NCBI GenBank assembly: GCA_964564435.1
Contig: CAZMAT010000006.1
Coordinates: forward strand, 1-64,000
Reading direction: 5' to 3'
Origin: Fermentibacter sp964564435
GTDB taxonomy: Bacteria > Fermentibacterota > Fermentibacteria > Fermentibacterales > Fermentibacteraceae
DNA: 64,000 nt
The first letter of the stretch is position 1. The number at the start of each line of letters is the position of its first letter. The translations under genes and the position numbers were made by a program. The notes beneath the pieces were generated by a model that saw only the letters and a list, made by a program, of their open reading frames with translations, made no database searches and was not told the origin of the DNA. This document shows positions 59,770-64,000 of the stretch, in pieces.

Positions 59770-60744
59770 ATGGGTCGTCGAGTGAGACTCGATCAGACGG
59801 ATTCTCTGCACCACGTGATGACGAGGACCGTCGAGAGAAGGCCTCTGTTCGAGGATGATACCGACAGAGTTGCATTTCTGGATGCGTTTTCCAGGGTCTG
59901 CTCGCTGACCGGCACCAGGATCCTGGCATGGGCGCTGATGGGAACCCATGTACATCTCCTGGTGAGATGCGCCGAGTACCCCCTGTCCGGCTACATGCAG
60001 CAGATCCTGTCGAGCTATGCCCGCTTCTTCAACCGCAGGCACGACAGGACCGGCCATCTCTTCGAGGACAGGTTCAGATCGATCCTGGTCAACGATGAGA
60101 GCTATCTCCTGTCCGTCATCCGGTACATCCATCTCAATCCCGTGGCGTCGGGGATGTTGGATTCCGTGGAAGCTCTCGGGAAGTATCCCTGGACCGGCCA
60201 TAGAGCCATTGTCACTGGTGTGGCGGTCAATGGTCAGGACATCGACGGGGTGCTGTCGCTCTTCGGAGGGAGCAGGAGTGAAGCCCTGTCATCATATCTC
60301 AACATGATGGAATCGGATTCTCCGGCATGGGAGTACGCAGGAGAGGGATTCATCCTTGGTCGCAAGGGTGTTGTCAGCAGCAGGCTGTCAGATCTGATCT
60401 CGATGGACTCCCCTCGCCGAACAGGACTGCTGGGGGATGTGGAGTCCAGCGCAGCTGTCGCAAGATCTGTGGTCGGATCGGTTTCGATCGACGTGAGGAA
60501 CAGGGCGGCCGAACACGAAAAGGTCGAGTCAATCCTGAGCGAGACTCTCTCGAGGTTCAAACTGAGTCCCGGGGTTCTCACAGGGAACTCTCGAAGGGGT
60601 TCAATCACACAAGCTCGAGCATATGCTGCCAGACGCCTCGTGTCAGAGGCGGGGCTGAGCTTCACTGAAACGGGCCGGTTGCTCGGGATGACAAGACAGG
60701 GCGTGAACTATCTATTGAACTGCAAGTCGATAATAGTCCGATAA
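59770..60744 (+). CDS. REP-associated tyrosine transposase (RAYT, Y1/HUH) with DnaA-like C-terminus
   Basis: 324 residues. The HUH motif is in 'ALMGTHVHLLVR' (about residues 57-68); the catalytic tyrosine is in 'YLLSVIRYIHLNPVASGML'. 'RRHDRTGHLFEDRFRSILV' is the usual RAYT core. The last 60 residues ('RAYAARRLVSEAGLSFTETGRLLGMTRQGVNYLL') form a helix-turn-helix resembling the DnaA C-terminal domain, common in longer RAYTs. AAGGAGG is eight bases before ATG. Lower-GC codon use suggests transfer. Confidence 0.88.
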   Translation: MGRRVRLDQTDSLHHVMTRTVERRPLFEDDTDRVAFLDAFSRVCSLTGTRILAWALMGTHVHLLVRCAEYPLSGYMQQILSSYARFFNRRHDRTGHLFEDRFRSILVNDESYLLSVIRYIHLNPVASGMLDSVEALGKYPWTGHRAIVTGVAVNGQDIDGVLSLFGGSRSEALSSYLNMMESDSPAWEYAGEGFILGRKGVVSSRLSDLISMDSPRRTGLLGDVESSAAVARSVVGSVSIDVRNRAAEHEKVESILSETLSRFKLSPGVLTGNSRRGSITQARAYAARRLVSEAGLSFTETGRLLGMTRQGVNYLLNCKSIIVR

Positions 60745-60751
60745 CACGAAA

Positions 60752-60782
60752 CTGATTACTTGACATTTTTTCCTCTGACACC
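60752..60782 (-). repeat. Right terminal inverted repeat of the RAYT element
   Basis: Reverse-complement copy of 59663-59693 with one mismatch. It ends 15 bases before the ATG of the SppA-like gene. Confidence 0.85.
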
Positions 60783-60797
60783 GGACGAAGGCGGGGC

Positions 60798-63128
60798 ATG
60801 ATGGTGATGACGGTGGCGGTTGTCGTGTTCGCTGGCCTTCCAGGACCAGCCGATGTTTTCGACTGGCCGGCCTTCCCGGGGCCGGGCATGGTCGAGACGG
60901 TCAACCCGGCCTGCCTGGCTTGGCAGCCCGACATGCTCCTCTCGGTCGGGCTCCCTTCCAGTGACAGCTCACTGCACCGGCCCGACCGCGTCTTCCTGGG
61001 CGCTCCCGGTGTCGGTTTCTCGGGCTGGTGGGAGAACGGGGGCGATCTCAGGAGGTTCACCGCCGGATCCGCCTTCGAGATCGGAGGGAGCCTGGCCGCC
61101 GGAGCCGCCTATTCGTGGATGGATCCAGTCTCGGGCGGGCCCTGGGACGGTGTCGGATCATGGGACATCGGCCTCTCGTTCCGACCCTCGGCCATGTTCT
61201 CCGCCGGCCTGGTCCGCCACGGGGGATACGACGGGGGTGCCGTGGAGGGAGAGGCATCCCTGAGAGCCGGCCTGGCCGTCAGACCCTTCGGTGACAGGCT
61301 GACCCTCACCGGGAACGCCGGGACCGGAGAGGACTTCGACGACTTCGAGTTCGACGGAGGCCTCGAATTCAGACCCCTTCCGGGGGCCGCGATCAGGCTC
61401 GGCCTCGCCGAGGACCGGGTGTCCGCCGGGATCTCCACCGACTTCGGGCACATCGGCGCAGCATTCGCCGGCCTCACCCAGGATGACGATTACTCGGGCG
61501 GCCGGGCGGAGATCCGGCTGACCTCCCTCCCCCGGGCCAGTCTGGCTCCGCATGGGCGCCGCTACGTGAGGATCGAGACCGGAGAGGCGTCCGAGGAGCC
61601 GTCGCGAAGGTTCCTGGGCCCGGTGGAACGCAGCTTCTCCGAGGAGATACTGCTCATAGAACGCGCCGTGGACGACCCGTCCGTGGAAGGCCTGATAGTC
61701 GACGCGGGGAACGGAGCGGGCACCGCCGCCCAGGCCGAGGAGCTGAGGACCCAGCTTGCCCGGGCCAGGAGCATGGGGAAGCATGTCGTGGTCTACTCCG
61801 GCTCCCCGGGCAACATCGAATGCTACCTGGGCAGCGCGGGCACCGAGTTCTGGATCCACCCGGCCGGGGAGACCTTCCTCGCGGGCTTCGCCGCCCACGG
61901 CATCTTCCTCAGGGACCTCCTCGACAACATGGGGCTGTACCCGGACCTCGTGCGGATAGGCGAGTACAAGAGCGCGGCCGACATGCTCACCCGCTCGGAC
62001 ATGTCCGAAGCCCAGAGGACCGCCGAGACGGCTCTGCTCGAATCCTTCCACATGGAGCTGTTCCAGGCCCTCACGAACGGGCGCGGCCTCGAGCCGCCCC
62101 AGATAGCGTCCCTCCTCGAAGAGGGGATCCTGAACCCGTATGAAGCCGTGGACGCCGGGCTCGTCGACAGCACCGCCTACCCCGACGAGATCGAGGAGAG
62201 GCTCGCCGAGATCAACGGTCACGGCCTGACCGTGCAGGGCCTCGACGAGTACGGGAACTCGATCCCGGTCGGAGACGCATGGGGGCCCGAGCCCCGCATC
62301 GCCGTCATAGTCGCCACCGGCTTCATCACCGGCGGCTCCAGCGGCTCCTCCTTCCCGATGGGCGAGACGATGGGGAGCGAGACCATCTGCGGGCTCGTCA
62401 GAAGCGCCGCCTCCAGGCCGGGAGTGAAGGCCATCGTGATAAGGATCGACTCGGGCGGCGGAGACGGCTTCGCATCCGAGGAGATGCTGCACTGCATCGA
62501 GGACGTTTCCGACGAGATGCCCGTGGTCGTCTCGATGGGTGGGGTCGCCGCCTCCGGGGGATACTACATGGCCTGCGGCGCCGACAGCATCTTCGCCGAC
62601 GAGTTCACGATCACAGGCTCGATCGGGGTCATCGGGGGGAAGATCGCGGCCGGCGAGCTGCTCGACAGGATCGGCATCGACGTGGAAACCGTCTCCCCGT
62701 ATCCGATGGCCGACATGTTCAGCATCTTCTCGCGGTACACGGACGCCCAGAGGGAGAACGTCGAGGAGACGGTCGGGAACTTCTACGACCTGTTCACCCG
62801 CAGGGTGGCGGAAGGCCGGGGGATGACCCAGGCGCAGGTCGACTCCATCGGCCGGGGTCGCGTCTGGTCCGGCTCCGACGCCGTGGAGATCGGCCTTGTC
62901 GACAGGATCGGAGGGCTCGCGGACGCGGTGAGCTGCGCGGCCGGCATGGCCGGACTAGATGCCGGCTGGGTGCCCGTCGTGGAAGTCCATCCCAGGCCGG
63001 GCCTGTTCGAGGGCCTGAGCCTGAGCCCGTTCGGCGGCGCATCGGTGCTTGATCTGGAGAACCTGCTGGAGCAGGTGTCGGCCCTGGACGGGCCGCTGTA
63101 CCTGATGCAGCCGATCGTGGTCGAGTGA
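60798..63128 (+). CDS. SppA-type signal peptide peptidase (S49) with N-terminal barrel-like domain
   Basis: 776 residues. A short hydrophobic leader is followed by about 240 residues of beta-rich, barrel-like sequence starting with 'MVETVNPACLAWQPD', like PorV/UPF0164 barrels. Two S49 repeats follow: the general-base Lys in 'GEYKSAADMLTR' near residue 390 and the nucleophile Ser near 585 in 'GGVAASGGYYMACGAD', the double-domain SppA arrangement. The barrel fusion is unusual. Its upstream region was replaced or trimmed by the RAYT element, whose end is 15 bases before ATG. Confidence 0.83.
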   Translation: MMVMTVAVVVFAGLPGPADVFDWPAFPGPGMVETVNPACLAWQPDMLLSVGLPSSDSSLHRPDRVFLGAPGVGFSGWWENGGDLRRFTAGSAFEIGGSLAAGAAYSWMDPVSGGPWDGVGSWDIGLSFRPSAMFSAGLVRHGGYDGGAVEGEASLRAGLAVRPFGDRLTLTGNAGTGEDFDDFEFDGGLEFRPLPGAAIRLGLAEDRVSAGISTDFGHIGAAFAGLTQDDDYSGGRAEIRLTSLPRASLAPHGRRYVRIETGEASEEPSRRFLGPVERSFSEEILLIERAVDDPSVEGLIVDAGNGAGTAAQAEELRTQLARARSMGKHVVVYSGSPGNIECYLGSAGTEFWIHPAGETFLAGFAAHGIFLRDLLDNMGLYPDLVRIGEYKSAADMLTRSDMSEAQRTAETALLESFHMELFQALTNGRGLEPPQIASLLEEGILNPYEAVDAGLVDSTAYPDEIEERLAEINGHGLTVQGLDEYGNSIPVGDAWGPEPRIAVIVATGFITGGSSGSSFPMGETMGSETICGLVRSAASRPGVKAIVIRIDSGGGDGFASEEMLHCIEDVSDEMPVVVSMGGVAASGGYYMACGADSIFADEFTITGSIGVIGGKIAAGELLDRIGIDVETVSPYPMADMFSIFSRYTDAQRENVEETVGNFYDLFTRRVAEGRGMTQAQVDSIGRGRVWSGSDAVEIGLVDRIGGLADAVSCAAGMAGLDAGWVPVVEVHPRPGLFEGLSLSPFGGASVLDLENLLEQVSALDGPLYLMQPIVVE

Positions 63129-64000
63129 GGGGAGGGCTCCTCCCGGAGGCGGCCGACCCCGCCTTCTACCTCGAGGCGAAGAGCATGTACGATTTCGTGC
63201 CTGCGGCGGCGGAGATCTGCCGCAGGCACGGGATCCCGGCGAAGGGCCTCTCGAGGGCGGATTCGGGGACCCATCTGGTCTTCCTGCTCCCCGGGATGGC
63301 GATCAAGGTGTTCGCACCCCCCTGGCCGGAGGACTTCGAAGCCGAGCATGCGGCGCTGCATGCCATCGGTGGCGGGCCCTTCCCCGCGATAATCCACGAG
63401 GGGACCCTGGAGGGCTGGCCCTATCTCGTCACCACGAGGATCGCGGGCAGGCCGGCCAGGGAACTGTGGCCGGAACTCAGTCGCCGAGAAAAGGAAACCC
63501 TGCTGCACGACCTCGGCCGCCAGCTGCGCGATCTCCACCGGACCCCGGTTCCTCCTGAACTGCAGACCGACTGGCCCGCATTCGCTTCGGACCTCTCCTC
63601 CACACTCGAGTCACGGAACGACCCACCGACGCGCGAGTGGAGGGACTGGCTCCTCGACCGCGCGAGCGTCGATCCCGGACCCTTCGAACCGGTGCTCCTC
63701 CACGCGGACGTCACCTGGGACCACGTGTTCGCCCTGCGCGACGGCGACGGCATCCGCCTGACCGGGCTCATCGACTTCGGGGACGCCATGTCCGGGCATC
63801 CCCTGTACGAGTTCGGAGCACCTCTCCTGTACATGTGCTTCGGGGAACCTGACCTGACTTGGGGTCTTCTGTCCGGCTACGGGCTCCCGAGGAGCACCGC
63901 TGCGGCTCGAAGCGTGCTCGCGTGCAGCCTCCTCCAGAGGTTCGGGAGGCTCGGGCGTTGGCTCGAAAAGGTGCCGGTCGCAGACAGCGGGGCCTTCGAG
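63125..64000 (+). CDS. APH-fold phosphotransferase, truncated by the window end
   Basis: 292 codons are open to the right edge. The GTG start overlaps the SppA stop (GTGA). Kinase-like features: 'GTHLVFLLPGMAIKVF' (Lys of the ATP site), 'LHADVTWDHVFAL' (Brenner motif, catalytic Asp) and 'LTGLIDFGDAMSGHPLYEFG' (metal-binding Asp). The family covers aminoglycoside, homoserine and other small-molecule kinases; the substrate cannot be told. Confidence 0.78.
   Translation, partial: MRGGLLPEAADPAFYLEAKSMYDFVPAAAEICRRHGIPAKGLSRADSGTHLVFLLPGMAIKVFAPPWPEDFEAEHAALHAIGGGPFPAIIHEGTLEGWPYLVTTRIAGRPARELWPELSRREKETLLHDLGRQLRDLHRTPVPPELQTDWPAFASDLSSTLESRNDPPTREWRDWLLDRASVDPGPFEPVLLHADVTWDHVFALRDGDGIRLTGLIDFGDAMSGHPLYEFGAPLLYMCFGEPDLTWGLLSGYGLPRSTAAARSVLACSLLQRFGRLGRWLEKVPVADSGAFE

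Larger units (their letters stand above)
59662..60783 (+). mobile_element. RAYT element bounded by inverted repeats
   Basis: A 1.1-kb unit between the small membrane protein gene and the SppA gene. Its ends are 31-base inverted repeats with one mismatch, its interior codes for a single Y1 transposase, and its base composition is visibly lower in GC than its surroundings. No target-site duplication could be recognised. Confidence 0.7.

Noticed and set aside
1..64000. CRISPR arrays, tRNA or rRNA genes, prophage or integrase genes
   Set aside because: No regularly spaced repeats, cloverleaf-like sequences, rRNA signatures or phage structural genes were recognised.

Overview
The window is about 64 kb of dense, GC-rich (roughly two-thirds G+C) bacterial chromosome with short intergenic gaps. 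Many genes are joined by four-base NTGA stop/start overlaps. No rRNA, tRNA or CRISPR array was seen. A secreted C25 (gingipain-like) protease with a C-terminal sorting domain like that of the type IX secretion system, barrel-bearing envelope proteins and several lipoproteins point to a diderm of the FCB type. An uncultured candidate phylum such as Fermentibacterota or a relative is plausible, but this placement is inference from gene content only.

Positions 1-36.7 kb form a surface-polysaccharide locus. It starts with PLP-dependent sugar aminotransferase-like enzymes, a left-handed beta-helix acyltransferase, an SDR reductase and a KAS III enzyme, followed by an O-acyltransferase, a FemAB/GNAT-like protein, a UPF0104-type flippase, an FAD oxidoreductase and two tail-to-tail GT-C membrane glycosyltransferase paralogues. 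A minus-strand operon (14968 down to 9293) carries an RmlD-like reductase, a CapE/WbjB-like dehydratase and a WecB-like 2-epimerase, the set used for UDP-N-acetyl-L-amino-dideoxysugars, plus an O-antigen ligase-like protein. Then come five GT4 glycosyltransferases, a Wzx flippase, two DUF362 proteins, an ATP-grasp enzyme, a PaaK/CapK-like adenylating enzyme, a further GT-C protein, two propeller-like lipoproteins, and a module of DUF354, an alpha/alpha-toroid protein and a two-domain (MDR + GFO/IDH/MocA) oxidoreductase.

Positions 37.5-46.3 kb are a plus-strand run: a membrane PP2C/SpoIIE phosphatase, Gmd, LarC, a cysteine-less TlpA-like protein, HydE, a small cupin, LarB and a GalE-like epimerase. 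LarB lacks the cysteine expected in the catalytic motif. From 46.3 kb to the end lie envelope and DNA-repair genes: a patatin/barrel protein, the C25 protease, an AddB/AddA-like helicase-nuclease pair, a TPR protein, DUF1015, a lipoprotein, a small membrane protein, a RAYT (Y1 transposase) element bounded by 31-bp inverted repeats, an SppA-type peptidase with an N-terminal barrel-like domain, and a truncated APH-fold kinase.

The most unusual signal is translational. At least six genes appear to start at CTG, always in the context CTGA, with a purine-rich Shine-Dalgarno sequence 5-7 bases upstream. In several of them no ATG, GTG or TTG can give a complete N-terminus.
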